Below are positions 37,481 to 49,184 of a DNA stretch of 64,000 nucleotides, one piece after another. The stretch comes from Halopseudomonas salegens (GTDB lineage Bacteria; Pseudomonadota; Gammaproteobacteria; Pseudomonadales; Pseudomonadaceae). The notes under the pieces are model-generated. The model was not told the origin of the DNA. It saw nothing but the letters and a program-made list of their open reading frames with translations, and searched no databases. Made by a program: the position numbers and the translations under genes. How positions within the stretch are numbered: position 1 is the stretch's first letter; every line of letters begins with the position of its first letter. Location of the stretch: positions 1,178,001 to 1,242,000 of the forward strand of contig NZ_LT629787.1 in NCBI RefSeq assembly GCF_900105655.1, read 5' to 3'.

Positions 37481-38401
37481 ATGCCCGCACAACTGGGGGA
37501 TAAACTGGTCATCGCGATTTCATCCCGCGCCCTGTTTGACCTGAGCGAAAGCCATCAGGTATTCGAGCAGGAAGGGCTGGAAGCCTACCGGCAATACCAG
37601 ATAGCCCGCGAAGACCAACCCCTGGAGCGCGGCGAAGCCTTTGCCCTGGTGCAAAAGCTGCTGCATATCAACACCCTGCTGGAAGGCGACAGCCGCGTTG
37701 AAGTCGTCCTGCTGTCGCGCAACAGCGCCGACACCGGCCTGCGGGTGTTCAACTCCATCCAGCATTACGGCCTCAGCATTACCCGCGCCGCCTTCGCCGG
37801 CGGCCGTTCCCCCTTCGGCTATATCCCGGCCTTTGGCTGTCATCTGTTCCTGTCCACTCATGCCGATGACGTACGCAGCACTCTGGATGCAGGCTTTGCC
37901 GCCGCCACCATTCTGGCCTCCGGTATCCGGCGGGAAAGCGGTGACGAATTGCGCATCGCCTTTGATGGTGATGCCGTGCTGTTTTCCGACGAATCCGAAC
38001 AGATCTTCCAGCGTGAAGGTCTGGCCGCCTTTCAGGCGCGGGAACAACAAAACGCCCACCAGCCCCTGGCAGGTGGGCCGTTCAAATCCTTCCTCGCGGC
38101 ACTGAGCAAGATCCAGGCAGAATTCCCCGAAGTCGCCGACGCCTGCCCGATCCGCACCGCGCTGGTCACCGCCCGCAGTGCCCCCGCGCACGAACGCGTC
38201 ATCCGCACCCTGCGCGATTGGGACATTCGCCTCGACGAATCCCTGTTCCTCGGCGGCATGGACAAATCTGCTTTCCTCCGCGCCTTCGGTGCGGACCTCT
38301 TCTTCGACGACCAGGAAGGCCACTGCCAACGTGCCAGCGGCGTCGTACCCACCGGGCATGTGCCGCACGGGATCAGTAACCTGCAAGTTACGGACGAATG
38401 A
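37481..38401 (+). CDS. cytosolic 5'-nucleotidase (NT5C-like, PF06189 type)
   Basis: A 306-residue protein that begins with DKLVIAISSRALFDLSESHQVFE and contains VVLLSRNSADTGLRVFNSI, the IAFDGDAVLFSDESE acid cluster and LFLGGMDKSAFLRAFGADLFFDDQ, all hallmarks of the bacterial 5'-nucleotidase family related to cytosolic NT5C1. It should dephosphorylate nucleoside monophosphates in the cytoplasm. AGGAGAG lies 8 nt before the ATG. It follows the KPR gene by 29 nt and shares its GC-rich codon use, so both probably arrived or evolved together. Confidence 0.85.
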   Translation: MPAQLGDKLVIAISSRALFDLSESHQVFEQEGLEAYRQYQIAREDQPLERGEAFALVQKLLHINTLLEGDSRVEVVLLSRNSADTGLRVFNSIQHYGLSITRAAFAGGRSPFGYIPAFGCHLFLSTHADDVRSTLDAGFAAATILASGIRRESGDELRIAFDGDAVLFSDESEQIFQREGLAAFQAREQQNAHQPLAGGPFKSFLAALSKIQAEFPEVADACPIRTALVTARSAPAHERVIRTLRDWDIRLDESLFLGGMDKSAFLRAFGADLFFDDQEGHCQRASGVVPTGHVPHGISNLQVTDE

Positions 38402-38566
38402 GCGGTCTGAAGCCCTGAAAAGCACATCCCCTGAATGTCAGGTCGTCACGGTCTGTGGCATCGCGGTGACGAAGAGGGTGCATGCAGAATGGGTTCTTGT
38501 TTGCCTGCTGGCTTTTCTAAATAAACAATCTAAGATAAAAGCTCATACTGTGCTTTATGGTTATAA

Positions 38567-39580
<1,014 letters not shown>

Positions 39581-39605
39581 GGCGGGCAGGGCATGAACCC
39601 GGTGC

Positions 39606-40052
39606 TCAGGGCTTGCTGGATTTCTTGCCCAGGCGCACGGCTATCACATCGCAGGGTGCGCCATGCAGGACGTCGTTGGCAGTAGAGCCGAGCAGTAATG
39701 CCAGACCATGCCGGCCGTGGCTGCCAACAACAATCAGATCGCAGTCCTGTTCGTCGGCAACCCGGTGTATTTCCTGCCGTGGGTGACCGAAGGCAATTTG
39801 CAGCTGGTCTTCGGGCAGGCCGTAGTCGCCGGCAAACAGCTGCATCTTTTCCTTGGCCTGTTCAAATTGCTGTTGCTGCAGCATCGACAGGTCCATCGGC
39901 ACATCACCCCCGTAGGCCATAGCCAGGGGCTCAACCACGTGCAGCAGGGTGAGTCGGGCATCCAGCGTTTTCGCCAGGGCCACAGCATGGTCGGCGACAC
40001 TGCGACATTCCTCAATCAGATCAACGGCCACCAGAACGTGGTTATAGAGCAT
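39606..40052 (-). CDS. universal stress protein UspA family
   Basis: A 148-residue single Usp domain. It starts MLYNHVLVAVDL and ends with the nucleotide-binding pattern IVVGSHGRHGLALLLGST and the CDVIAVR strand. It belongs to the ATP-binding type induced by growth arrest in many bacteria. It is convergent with cysB (25-nt gap). Specific role unknown. Confidence 0.9.
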   Translation of the reverse strand: MLYNHVLVAVDLIEECRSVADHAVALAKTLDARLTLLHVVEPLAMAYGGDVPMDLSMLQQQQFEQAKEKMQLFAGDYGLPEDQLQIAFGHPRQEIHRVADEQDCDLIVVGSHGRHGLALLLGSTANDVLHGAPCDVIAVRLGKKSSKP

Positions 40053-40222
40053 GAGATCCCCTGAATTGGTATTCTTTTGCTCGATAGTAGCAGCAACCTT
40101 GCTATCGTCCAGCGGTTTTTATGCATTCCCGATACGCTCGTACTGGATGGTCATTTTATGCCGAAAAGGTTTTATTGCGTTGCCATTTAAAGGCCTGCTG
40201 TTCAGTGTTTACTTTTCGAAAG

Positions 40223-40381
40223 ATGCATAACCCATTGATATGTATTGTTATGCAAGCTCGACTTCAAAATGGTCTAGACTGGTTGGTCACATCGCTTACG
40301 CCTCCACAGATTGACAAGTTGGGCGTTTTCGCAGAAGGTGTGCGCACCCGAATCAAACAAGTGTATGAATTGTACGGCTAA
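40223..40381 (+). CDS. possible small protein upstream of fadB
   Basis: A 52-codon frame (MHNPLICIVMQARLQNGLDW...VYELYG) fills part of the 434-nt gap between the universal stress gene and fadB. A second in-frame ATG at 40250 would give 43 residues. The predicted product is amphipathic, and TPPQIDKLGVFAEGVRTRIKQ reads like a real helix pair. No good ribosome site is visible and I do not recognise the family. Beyond this I see no clear element in 40053-40486. Confidence 0.35.
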   Translation: MHNPLICIVMQARLQNGLDWLVTSLTPPQIDKLGVFAEGVRTRIKQVYELYG

Positions 40382-40486
40382 AACCGGGCAATCCCTAACT
40401 CGGGACGTTCATGACACTGGCGGTAGAGCCTTCCGGGCCAGCCACCAGATGTTTCTCATGTGCTTTCACAGCGTGGAGATCAGTTG

Positions 40487-42634
40487 ATGATTTACGAAGG
40501 TAAAGCCATCACGGTTCAGGCCCTCGAAGACGGCATCGTCGAACTCAAATTCGACCTGCAGGGCGAGTCGGTCAACAAATTCAACCGGGCCACCATGGCC
40601 GAGTTTCAGGCAGCCGTTGAAGCCATTCAGGGCGACAGCAGCATCAAGGGCGTTGTTGTCACCTCCGGCAAGGATGTATTCATTGTCGGCGCCGACATCA
40701 CCGAATTCGTCGGGACTTTCCAGCTCCCTGAAGAAGACCTGGTCGCCGGTAATCTGGAAGCCAACAAGGTTTTCAATGCATTTGAAGACCTCAATGTGCC
40801 CACGGTAGCCGCCATCAATGGCATGGCGTTGGGCGGTGGTTTTGAAATGTGCCTGGCCTGTGACTATCGCGTCATGTCCAGCGCTGCGAAAGTTGGTCTG
40901 CCGGAAGTCAAGCTGGGCATCTACCCGGGTTTTGGCGGTACTGTACGTATGCCGCGTGTGATTGGCGTCGATAACGCCATCGAGTGGGTCTGTGCCGGCG
41001 CTGAACAGCGTGCCGACAAGGCACTGAAAGTCGGTGCCGTGGATGCTGTGGTTGAGCCGGCCAAGTTGAAAGAAACGGCCGTGGCTACTGTCAAGCGTGC
41101 CATTGCCGGCGAGCTGGACTACAAGGCCAAGCGTCAGCCCAAGCTGGAAAAGATCAAGCTGAATACCATCGAGCAGATGATGGCCTTCGAAACCTCCAAG
41201 GGTTTCATTGCCGGTCAGGCGGGTCCGAACTATCCGGCGCCGCTGGAAGCGGTCAAAACCATCCAGAAAGCTGCCAATCACGGTCGTGAAAAAGCGCTGG
41301 AAGTGGAAGCTGCAGGTTTTGCCAAACTGGCCAAAACCACGGTTACCCAGGCGCTGGTCGGTCTGTTCCTGAACGACACAGAGCTCAAGCGCAAAGCCAA
41401 GCAGTATGACAAGGAAGCGGCCGACGTGAACCTGTCTGCCGTGCTCGGTGCCGGGATTATGGGCGGTGGTATTGCCTACCAGTCAGCCGTCAAGGGCACG
41501 CCGATCCTGATGAAGGATATCCGTGAAGAGGGTATCCAGCTGGGTCTGGACGAAGCCTCCAAGCTGCTCGGCAAGCGTGTGGCCAAGGGCCGCATGAAGC
41601 CGGAACAGATGGCGCAGGCGCTGAACGCCATTCGCCCGACCATGTCCTACGGTGATTTTGGCAACGTCGATATCGTTGTTGAAGCTGTGATCGAGAACCC
41701 CAAGGTCAAGCACGCCGTGCTGGCTGAGGTGGAAGGTCATGTGAAGGACGATGCCATCATCGCTTCCAACACCTCGACCATCTCTATCACCTATCTGGCT
41801 CAGGCGCTCAAGCGCCCGGAAAACTTCTGCGGTATGCACTTCTTCAACCCGGTACACATGATGCCGCTGGTGGAAGTTATCCGTGGCGAGAAGTCCAGTG
41901 ACCGCGCTGTTGCTACGACGGTTGCCTACGCGAAGAAGATGGGCAAGACGCCGATTGTGGTCAACGACTGCCCCGGCTTTTTGGTCAACCGCATCCTGTT
42001 CCCGTACTTCGGTGGTTTTGCTCGCCTGATCGGTATGGGTGCTGACTTCCAGCGCGTCGACAAGCTGATGGAAAAATTCGGCTGGCCCATGGGCCCGGCA
42101 TACCTGATGGATGTCGTCGGCATGGATACCGGCCATCACGGCCGTGACGTCATGGCGGAAGGTTACCCTGATCGTATGGCTGACAAGACCAAGACTGCGG
42201 TCGATGTCATGTATGAAGCCAACCGTCTGGGCCAGAAGACCGGCAAAGGCTTCTACGCCTACGAGATGGACAAGAAGGGCAAGCCGAAGAAGGTCGTCGA
42301 TCAGGAAACCTATGAGTTGCTGAAGCCGGTTGTGCTTGAGCAGCGTGAGTTCACTGACGAAGAAATCGTCGAGATCATGATGGTTCCGCTGTGCCTGGAA
42401 ACTGTACGTTGCCTGGAAGATGGCATCGTTGAATCCGCAGCTGATGCTGACATGGGCCTGATCTACGGTATTGGCTTCCCGCCCTTCCGTGGTGGCGCCC
42501 TGCGTTACATCGACACTATCGGTGTAGCTGAGTTCGTTGCTATGGCCGACAAATATGCCGAGTTCGGTGCCATGTATCACCCGACCGAGAAGTTGCGTGA
42601 AATGGCCAAGAACGGTCAGAAATTCTTCGGTTAA
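40487..42634 (+). CDS. fadB: fatty-acid oxidation complex subunit alpha
   Basis: A 715-residue multifunctional enzyme, the same length as the well-studied P. fragi FadB. The N-terminal enoyl-CoA hydratase/isomerase part has the oxyanion motif [15 protein letters not shown] and catalytic E120 and E140. The central 3-hydroxyacyl-CoA dehydrogenase part has the NAD motif [11 protein letters not shown] near residue 318 and [14 protein letters not shown]. With FadA it carries out beta-oxidation of long-chain fatty acids. ATG 40487 follows GGAG. fadA begins 30 nt downstream. Confidence 0.97.
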   Translation: MIYEGKAITVQALEDGIVELKFDLQGESVNKFNRATMAEFQAAVEAIQGDSSIKGVVVTSGKDVFIVGADITEFVGTFQLPEEDLVAGNLEANKVFNAFEDLNVPTVAAINGMALGGGFEMCLACDYRVMSSAAKVGLPEVKLGIYPGFGGTVRMPRVIGVDNAIEWVCAGAEQRADKALKVGAVDAVVEPAKLKETAVATVKRAIAGELDYKAKRQPKLEKIKLNTIEQMMAFETSKGFIAGQAGPNYPAPLEAVKTIQKAANHGREKALEVEAAGFAKLAKTTVTQALVGLFLNDTELKRKAKQYDKEAADVNLSAVLGAGIMGGGIAYQSAVKGTPILMKDIREEGIQLGLDEASKLLGKRVAKGRMKPEQMAQALNAIRPTMSYGDFGNVDIVVEAVIENPKVKHAVLAEVEGHVKDDAIIASNTSTISITYLAQALKRPENFCGMHFFNPVHMMPLVEVIRGEKSSDRAVATTVAYAKKMGKTPIVVNDCPGFLVNRILFPYFGGFARLIGMGADFQRVDKLMEKFGWPMGPAYLMDVVGMDTGHHGRDVMAEGYPDRMADKTKTAVDVMYEANRLGQKTGKGFYAYEMDKKGKPKKVVDQETYELLKPVVLEQREFTDEEIVEIMMVPLCLETVRCLEDGIVESAADADMGLIYGIGFPPFRGGALRYIDTIGVAEFVAMADKYAEFGAMYHPTEKLREMAKNGQKFFG

Positions 42635-43840
<1,206 letters not shown>

Positions 43841-43854
43841 AGCGGTAGTGGTTG

Positions 43855-43885
43855 AAAAAAGCCGGGGCTCAGCCCCGGCTTTTTT
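43855..43885 (+). terminator. Rho-independent terminator of fadBA
   Basis: A perfect stem with core GCCGGGGC / GCCCCGGC, a TCA loop and A6/T6 flanks, 15 nt after the fadA stop. Confidence 0.93.
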
Positions 43886-43962
43886 ATGGCTGCTGCCTGC
43901 TGGGCGCAGCAAAAATGAGAACCGTCATCTAGAGTGTGGGCACTGACTACTGAGGAACTGAC

Positions 43963-44199
43963 ATGCGCGGTAATGATGCAAGCCTGTTGCGGCCGGGGTT
44001 GTACCGGCACTATAAAGGCAAGGACTACGCTGTGATCGGTGTGGCACGCCATTCGGAAAACGAAGAAGAACTGGTGGTTTATCGGACCCTGTATGGTGAT
44101 TTTGATCTCTGGGTACGGCCATTGGCGATGTTCACCGAACAGGTGCAAGTGGATGGCGAGTGGTTGCCACGCTTTACCTTTATCCGCGAAGACGTGTAG
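43963..44199 (+). CDS. DUF1653 small conserved protein
   Basis: A 78-residue protein with the DUF1653 pattern: LRPGLYRHYKGKDYAVIGVARHSE, then LVVYRTLYGDFDLWVRPLAMF and a C-terminal RFTFI. Function unknown. It lies between fadA and topA, as in P. aeruginosa, and has GAGGAAC before the ATG. The fold is expected to be a small beta barrel. No catalytic residues stand out. Confidence 0.85.
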   Translation: MRGNDASLLRPGLYRHYKGKDYAVIGVARHSENEEELVVYRTLYGDFDLWVRPLAMFTEQVQVDGEWLPRFTFIREDV

Positions 44200-44296
44200 G
44201 CTCTGGCCCTCCGGGCTTGCTGCGCCAGCATGCAGAGCGGAACCTCTGGCCTGAATCGGCCACTTCGAATTGATTGCGTCAGGAAAACTGTTACTC

Positions 44297-46966
44297 ATGG
44301 GAAAAGCACTGGTCATTGTGGAGTCGCCGGCCAAGGCCAAGACGATCAACAAATATCTTGGTAACGACTTTGTGGTCAAATCCAGTATCGGCCACATCCG
44401 TGATCTGCCCACCAGTGGCAGCGGCAAGACCGAGAGCAAGCCCAAGGGTGGCCGCAAGGCTGCATCAGCGCCTGAGGTCGACAAGAAGACCAAGGCTCGC
44501 ATGCAACTGGTCAATCGTATGGGGGTAGACCCCGAGAATGGCTGGGCGGCACGCTATGAAATCCTGCCGGGCAAGGAAAAAGTGATCGAAGAACTGCGGC
44601 GCCTGGCCAAGGACGCCGACACTGTCTATCTGGCAACGGATTTGGACCGTGAAGGGGAGGCCATTGCCTGGCACCTGCGTGAGTCCATTGGCGGCGATGA
44701 AAGCCGCTACAAGCGCGTGGTGTTCAACGAGATTACCAAGAAAGCCATCCAGGAAGCCTTCTCCAAGCCAGGCGAGCTGGATCTGAACCGGGTCAATGCG
44801 CAGCAGGCGCGGCGTTTTCTTGATCGCGTTGTGGGCTATATGGTCTCGCCACTGCTGTGGCAGAAAATTGCCCGTGGTCTGTCAGCCGGTCGTGTGCAGT
44901 CGGTGGCGGTAAAACTGATTGTCGATCGCGAGCGTGAAATTCGTGCCTTCATCCCGGAAGAGTTCTGGGAAGTACATGCCGGCTTGACGACCCCCAAGGG
45001 CGAGCCGGTGCGCTTTCAGGTGGTCAAGCAGCAGGGCGAGACTTTCCGCCCGGTCAGCAAGGCGCAGACTGATGCGGCGTTGAAGCTGCTTGAACAAGCC
45101 AGCTACGACGTTGCCAAGCGTGAAGACAAGCCGACCAGCAGCCGACCCAATGCGCCCTTCATTACCTCGACATTACAACAGGCTGCCAGCACGCGTCTGG
45201 GTTTCAGTGTGAAGAAAACCATGATGATGGCCCAGCGTCTTTATGAAGCGGGTTACATCACTTACATGCGGACCGACTCGACCAATCTGTCGGCCGATGC
45301 GATCAGTATGGCGCGCGCCTATATTGAGAAAAACTTTGGCGACAAGTATCTGCCTGAGAAGCCGAACCTGTATAGCAGCAAGGAAGGCGCTCAGGAGGCG
45401 CATGAGGCCATTCGCCCTTCCGATGCAAAGATACGCACCACTGACCTGAAAGGCATGGAGCGGGACGCTGAGCGCCTGTATGAGCTGATCTGGCGGCAGT
45501 TCCTCGCCTGTCAGATGATGCCGGCCAAGTACCTGTCAACCCTTATCACGGTCAAGGCCGGTGAATTCGAGCTGCGCGCCAAGGGGCGCATCCTGCAGTT
45601 CGATGGTTATACCAAAGTCATGCCGGCCCAGGGCAAGGGTGGTGAAGATGAAGTGCTGCCGGAGATTCAGGTCAAGGACAGCCTGGGGCTGGAAAAGCTT
45701 GACCCCAGGCAACACTTCACCAAGCCGCCGGCACGCTATTCCGAGGCCAGTCTGGTCAAAGAGCTGGAAAAGCGGGGTATTGGCCGGCCCTCGACCTATG
45801 CCTCGATTATTTCGACCATTCAGGACCGGGGTTATGTAACCCAGAATAGCCGGCGTTTTTATGCCGAGAAAATGGGTGACATTGTCACTGATCGCTTGAG
45901 TGAGAGTTTCCCCAATCTGATGGATTACAGCTTTACGGCAACCATGGAAGAGTCACTTGACGAGGTTGCTGAAGGGCAGGTGGTCTGGAAGCGGGTGCTG
46001 GATGATTTCTACCAGGATTTCAGCAAGAAGCTGGCGGTCGCCGAGTCCAGCGACAATGAACAGGGCATGCGCGCCAACCAGCCAACGCTGACCGATATTG
46101 CCTGTCACGAATGTGGCCGGCCGATGATGATTCGCACCGCCTCAACCGGTGTATTCCTCGGTTGTTCCGGTTATCAATTGCCACCCAAGGAGCGTTGCAA
46201 GGCTACTGTCAATCTGGTGCCGGGGAACGAAGTCGCCGATGACGATGAAGAGGGTGAATCCCGTGTTTTGCGCAGTCGCCGTCGCTGCCCGATTTGTGAC
46301 ACGGCGATGGACAGTTATCTGGTCGATGAAAAACGCAAGCTGCATGTCTGCGGCAACAATCCCGATTGCAACGGCTTCGAGATTGAAACCGGCCAGTTCA
46401 AGATCAAGGGCTACGACGGTCCGGTACTGGAATGTGACAAGTGCGGCAGCGAAATGCAGCTCAAGACCGGTCGTTTCGGCAAGTATTTTGGTTGCACCAA
46501 CAGCAGCTGCAAGAACACGCGCAAACTTCTCAAGAGTGGCGAAGCCGCACCGCCGAAAATGGACCCGGTGTTGATGCCGGAGCTCAAGTGCGAGAAAGTC
46601 GACGACGTTTATGTGTTGCGTGACGGGGCCTCAGGTATGTTTCTCGCCGCCAGCCAGTTCCCGAAAAACCGGGAGACCCGGGCGCCACTGGTGCGCGAGC
46701 TGATTCCGCACAAAGCCGAGATCGACCCCAAGCATCACTATATTCTGGATGCTCCGCAAAAAGATCCCGAGGGTAATCCGAGTGTCGTGCGCTATAGCCG
46801 CAAGACCAAAGAGCAGTATGTGCAAAGCGAGATCGAGGGCAAGCCAACCGGTTGGAAGGCTTTCTTTGATGGCAAGCGCTGGGTGGAAGACGGCAGCCCC
46901 AAAGGCGCTACCAAAGCGGCTGCGAAAGGCAAAGCCAAGCCGGCTGCGAAGAAAGCCAAGAGCTGA
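44297..46966 (+). CDS. topA: DNA topoisomerase I
   Basis: An 889-residue type IA topoisomerase starting at ATG 44297 ([17 protein letters not shown]). The TOPRIM domain has E9 and the D115-L-D117 pair in TDLDREGEA. The active-site tyrosine is Y323 (ITYMRTDS). After residue 590 there are several four-cysteine zinc ribbons (CHECGRP, CPICDTA, CDKCGSE with CTNSSC). The protein ends in a lysine/alanine-rich tail that should bind DNA. It relaxes negative supercoils. The next gene starts 8 nt downstream. Confidence 0.97.
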   Translation: MGKALVIVESPAKAKTINKYLGNDFVVKSSIGHIRDLPTSGSGKTESKPKGGRKAASAPEVDKKTKARMQLVNRMGVDPENGWAARYEILPGKEKVIEELRRLAKDADTVYLATDLDREGEAIAWHLRESIGGDESRYKRVVFNEITKKAIQEAFSKPGELDLNRVNAQQARRFLDRVVGYMVSPLLWQKIARGLSAGRVQSVAVKLIVDREREIRAFIPEEFWEVHAGLTTPKGEPVRFQVVKQQGETFRPVSKAQTDAALKLLEQASYDVAKREDKPTSSRPNAPFITSTLQQAASTRLGFSVKKTMMMAQRLYEAGYITYMRTDSTNLSADAISMARAYIEKNFGDKYLPEKPNLYSSKEGAQEAHEAIRPSDAKIRTTDLKGMERDAERLYELIWRQFLACQMMPAKYLSTLITVKAGEFELRAKGRILQFDGYTKVMPAQGKGGEDEVLPEIQVKDSLGLEKLDPRQHFTKPPARYSEASLVKELEKRGIGRPSTYASIISTIQDRGYVTQNSRRFYAEKMGDIVTDRLSESFPNLMDYSFTATMEESLDEVAEGQVVWKRVLDDFYQDFSKKLAVAESSDNEQGMRANQPTLTDIACHECGRPMMIRTASTGVFLGCSGYQLPPKERCKATVNLVPGNEVADDDEEGESRVLRSRRRCPICDTAMDSYLVDEKRKLHVCGNNPDCNGFEIETGQFKIKGYDGPVLECDKCGSEMQLKTGRFGKYFGCTNSSCKNTRKLLKSGEAAPPKMDPVLMPELKCEKVDDVYVLRDGASGMFLAASQFPKNRETRAPLVRELIPHKAEIDPKHHYILDAPQKDPEGNPSVVRYSRKTKEQYVQSEIEGKPTGWKAFFDGKRWVEDGSPKGATKAAAKGKAKPAAKKAKS

Positions 46967-46974
46967 TCACGGCT

Positions 46975-47478
46975 ATGGCCAACGAAGCCTATACCCGCAC
47001 CAATCAGTCGTTGTATTTTGCCGCGACTGCCCTGGCGGCCTGGCAAGAGACTGAAGCCTCAGCGTCCCTGGATGCTCGTACGCAGGCCCGTTACCAGGGT
47101 GAAACCTGCCTGTTCCACCTGTACCGGGGTGTACTGGCGCTGATCCATGAGGTGGCGGATTTTTACCGTTGGCCGCTGGTGGATGTGAGGGATGTCGAGG
47201 CACTGCTGACGGATTCGCGCCTGGCGGATTTTCCCGGGCCTGAATTGGGTGAGTTGCTGGAATTGGCGCAGCGCCAGGATGACTGGTTGGCGCCGCTATT
47301 GATGGCCTGGAAAAGCTTGCTGGCCCCTCCTGTCGCAGGCAGCCAACCAGAGGCGCCGGAGCTGATTGTCCGGGTGGGCGGTCAGCCGGCTGCCTGGTCA
47401 ATCGAGCGTGCGGAGGCTGCGTTGCAGGGCATCAAGGTTTTATGTGCACGACAGCGGGAGCTGATGCAGGAGTGGTAA
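46975..47478 (+). CDS. DUF6586-type conserved protein
   Basis: A 167-residue helical cytoplasmic protein of unknown function, located directly after topA (8-nt gap) as in P. aeruginosa. The sequence begins with a conserved-looking ANEAYTRTNQSLYFAATALAAWQE and has a polar C-terminal half with a WSIERAE motif. No membrane segment, signal or catalytic pattern is seen. The tight spacing suggests cotranscription with topA. Confidence 0.75.
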   Translation: MANEAYTRTNQSLYFAATALAAWQETEASASLDARTQARYQGETCLFHLYRGVLALIHEVADFYRWPLVDVRDVEALLTDSRLADFPGPELGELLELAQRQDDWLAPLLMAWKSLLAPPVAGSQPEAPELIVRVGGQPAAWSIERAEAALQGIKVLCARQRELMQEW

Positions 47479-47538
47479 GCGTCTGCGTCGTAGCGGCGGC
47501 TGTGTTACAATGCGGTTGAACTGCTCGGAGACCACGCA

Positions 47539-47772
47539 ATGCCTTCACCCTTTCTCGAAATAGTCGAACTGTCCGACGGCCGTGTTGCCCTGCGTCGCTC
47601 TGATGACGATGGCGAGCCCTTGCTGGTTATCGAGTTTTCGGTCGATGCACAGGATTATCTGCAGGGACAGTACATTGAGGTGGCCAAGGCGATGATCAGT
47701 GCCGGCATGCAAATGGCCGGGCAGGTCATGGAAGATGATGATCAGTTGCCGGAAGACCGCGTTCTGCACTGA
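47539..47772 (+). CDS. small conserved acidic protein
   Basis: A 77-residue acidic protein (SDGRVALRRSDDDGEPLLVIEFS... ending in DDDQLPEDR). CGGAG lies 12 nt before the ATG. It has a homologue in the same place between the topA-linked gene and sulA in P. aeruginosa. Function unknown. The 60-nt upstream gap contains a possible -10-like TACAATG. Confidence 0.7.
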   Translation: MPSPFLEIVELSDGRVALRRSDDDGEPLLVIEFSVDAQDYLQGQYIEVAKAMISAGMQMAGQVMEDDDQLPEDRVLH

Positions 47773-47787
47773 GTGCATGCCTGATTG

Positions 47788-47808
47788 ACGCCGGCCGACT
47801 GCCGGCGT
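47788..47808. terminator. hairpin between convergent small gene and sulA
   Basis: ACGCCGGC and GCCGGCGT pair perfectly around CGACT. No T-run follows, but its place between convergent genes fits a terminator. Confidence 0.5.
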
Positions 47809-47833
47809 AGTGGTCAGGCTTTCATCGCCCGTT

Positions 47834-48322
47834 TCAGGGCATACGAATATTCAGACTTTTACACTGGCCTTGTCGGGCAGCCTTTTCCAGTTGAGCGCTT
47901 ACGGCTGCATCAGTCGAAAGCCAGCTGATCACGGTATGGCTGCAACCCAGGCTGAGCAGTTCCTGGCATAGCTGATTCCCCTGCATGCGGCCGTTGCTGC
48001 GCACAATCAGAATGCGTTGCGGATCCAGTCCGGTAGCTCGCAGCCACGCATGGCTAACCAGCTGTGGCGGGTTGAGCAGGGTCAACCAGCGATCACCGGG
48101 GGTGTTGGCCAGATCGCGCAGGACCGGTGCCAGCCACTGCAAGCATTGTTGCGGCTGTCCGCTCAGCGCCATTTCGCTATAACCGCTATCACTTGTGTTG
48201 TGAGCTGATGGCAGGTTGGGTACGGGTCTGGTTTCACGTCGGGCAGGAAAACCCGAGGCCATCAGGGCATTATGAAACAGGTCGGCCTGAGTCAGGCTCT
48301 GCTGTGGGGCGCGATACTGCAT
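47834..48322 (-). CDS. sulA: SulA, SOS-induced cell-division inhibitor
   Basis: A 162-residue SulA-family protein. The FtsZ-binding core resembles RecA-fold SulA (QCLQWLAPVLRDLANTPGDRWLTLLNPPQLVSHAWLRATGLDPQRILIV), followed by HTVISWLSTDAA. It blocks FtsZ polymerisation during DNA damage and in other bacteria is removed by Lon, encoded at 7186. It lies 10 nt after lexA on the same strand, the standard Pseudomonas arrangement, and so is controlled by the lexA promoter. Confidence 0.88.
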   Translation of the reverse strand: MQYRAPQQSLTQADLFHNALMASGFPARRETRPVPNLPSAHNTSDSGYSEMALSGQPQQCLQWLAPVLRDLANTPGDRWLTLLNPPQLVSHAWLRATGLDPQRILIVRSNGRMQGNQLCQELLSLGCSHTVISWLSTDAAVSAQLEKAARQGQCKSLNIRMP

Positions 48323-48332
48323 GATTCTCTCC

Positions 48333-48941
48333 TCAGCGGCGAATTACACCAACACTCAATCCTTCGATGGCTAATTCTTCTTCGCCCAGATCGACTTCGA
48401 TCGGGCTGAATTCAGGGTTTTCAGCAATCAGGGATACTTTGCGGCCTTTTTTCTGAAAGCGCTTGACGGTGACTTCATCACCGATACGGGCGACCACGAT
48501 CTGGCCATTGCGTGCTTCGGTCGTGCGATGAACGGCCAGCAGGTCGCCGTCCAGAATGCCCACGTCTTTCATGCTCATGCCTTTGACGCGCAGTAGATAA
48601 TCAGCGCGCGGCGAGAAGAAGGCGGGATCAATCCGGCAATGATCTTCAATGTTTTCCATCGCCAGAATCGGTGCACCGGCGGCAACCTGGCCAACCACGG
48701 GAAGCTGATTCTCGTCACTCACTTCGCCGTTATCAGGCAGGCGGATGCCGCGAGAGGCGCCAGGAATCATTTCAATGGCACCTTTACGTGCCAGGGCACG
48801 CAAGTGGTCTTCTGCAGCGTTGGGCGAGCGGAAGCCGAGCTCGCGGGCAATATCGACGCGGGTAGGTGGATAGCCATTGGTTTCCATGTATTCGCGGATA
48901 AAGGCGAGTATCTGCTGTTGCCGTGCCGTCAGTTTTTGCAT
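48333..48941 (-). CDS. lexA: LexA, SOS repressor
   Basis: A 202-residue repressor. An N-terminal winged helix ([25 protein letters not shown]) is followed by the self-cleavage site A88-G89 (QVAAGAP) and the Ser-Lys dyad S123 (GMSMKD) and K160 (DEVTVKRF). RecA-stimulated self-cleavage lifts repression of damage genes. Two perfect CTG-N10-CAG boxes overlap its promoter, indicating autoregulation. It forms an operon with sulA. Confidence 0.97.
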   Translation of the reverse strand: MQKLTARQQQILAFIREYMETNGYPPTRVDIARELGFRSPNAAEDHLRALARKGAIEMIPGASRGIRLPDNGEVSDENQLPVVGQVAAGAPILAMENIEDHCRIDPAFFSPRADYLLRVKGMSMKDVGILDGDLLAVHRTTEARNGQIVVARIGDEVTVKRFQKKGRKVSLIAENPEFSPIEVDLGEEELAIEGLSVGVIRR

Positions 48942-48953
48942 TGCTGTGCTTCC

Positions 48954-48969
48954 CTGTTTTTATATACAG
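48954..48969 (-). promoter_or_regulatory. LexA box 1 of lexA-sulA
   Basis: On the plus strand this reads CTGTTTTTATATACAG, a perfect CTG-N10-CAG box, 12 nt before the lexA start. Confidence 0.88.
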
Positions 48970-48972
48970 TAG

Positions 48973-48988
48973 CTGTGATTATATACAG
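48973..48988 (-). promoter_or_regulatory. LexA box 2 of lexA-sulA
   Basis: On the plus strand this reads CTGTGATTATATACAG, a second perfect CTG-N10-CAG box, three bases from the first. It covers the -10 element of the lexA promoter. Confidence 0.88.
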
Positions 48989-49005
48989 TTGTTGTGTGGG
49001 CGCAA
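48978..49005 (-). promoter_or_regulatory. sigma-70 promoter of lexA-sulA
   Basis: On the minus strand TTGCGC and a consensus TATAAT are separated by 16 nt. LexA box 2 covers the -10. Confidence 0.6.
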
Positions 49006-49124
49006 GTAGCTGTGTTGACTTTGTTCCATACAAGGCATGGGTATTCACCCGAGTGATGAACCTGGTCCAGGCGCCTGGGCTGCTTGCTCGCGCGTTCAGG
49101 TTTCTATAACGTCAGTCATCAGGC

Positions 49125-49153
49125 TTGACACTATTGCGTTTGAAACGTATGTT
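49125..49153 (+). promoter_or_regulatory. sigma-70 promoter of psrA
   Basis: A consensus TTGACA and TATGTT are separated by 17 nt. The palindromic PsrA operator at 49138-49159 covers the spacer end and the -10. Confidence 0.65.
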
Positions 49154-49159
49154 TCAAAC
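49138..49159. promoter_or_regulatory. PsrA operator over its own promoter
   Basis: GTTTGAAAC-GTAT-GTTTCAAAC is a 22-bp element with perfect 9-base arms. It contains GAAAC-N4-GTTTC, fitting the PsrA binding pattern, and covers the psrA -10, which implies autorepression. Confidence 0.8.
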
Positions 49160-49184
49160 ATCTGTTTATCCAGTGGAGTCTGGC

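Noticed and set aside
36504..38425. Two long minus-strand frames opposite the KPR and 5'-nucleotidase genes
   Set aside because: Glycine/alanine-rich shadows of GC-rich coding DNA without start signals. The plus-strand proteins have family motifs.
40053..40486. PsrA operator before fadBA, as expected from P. aeruginosa
   Set aside because: No CAAAC/GAAAC-N4-GTTTG/GTTTC palindrome can be found by reading the gap.
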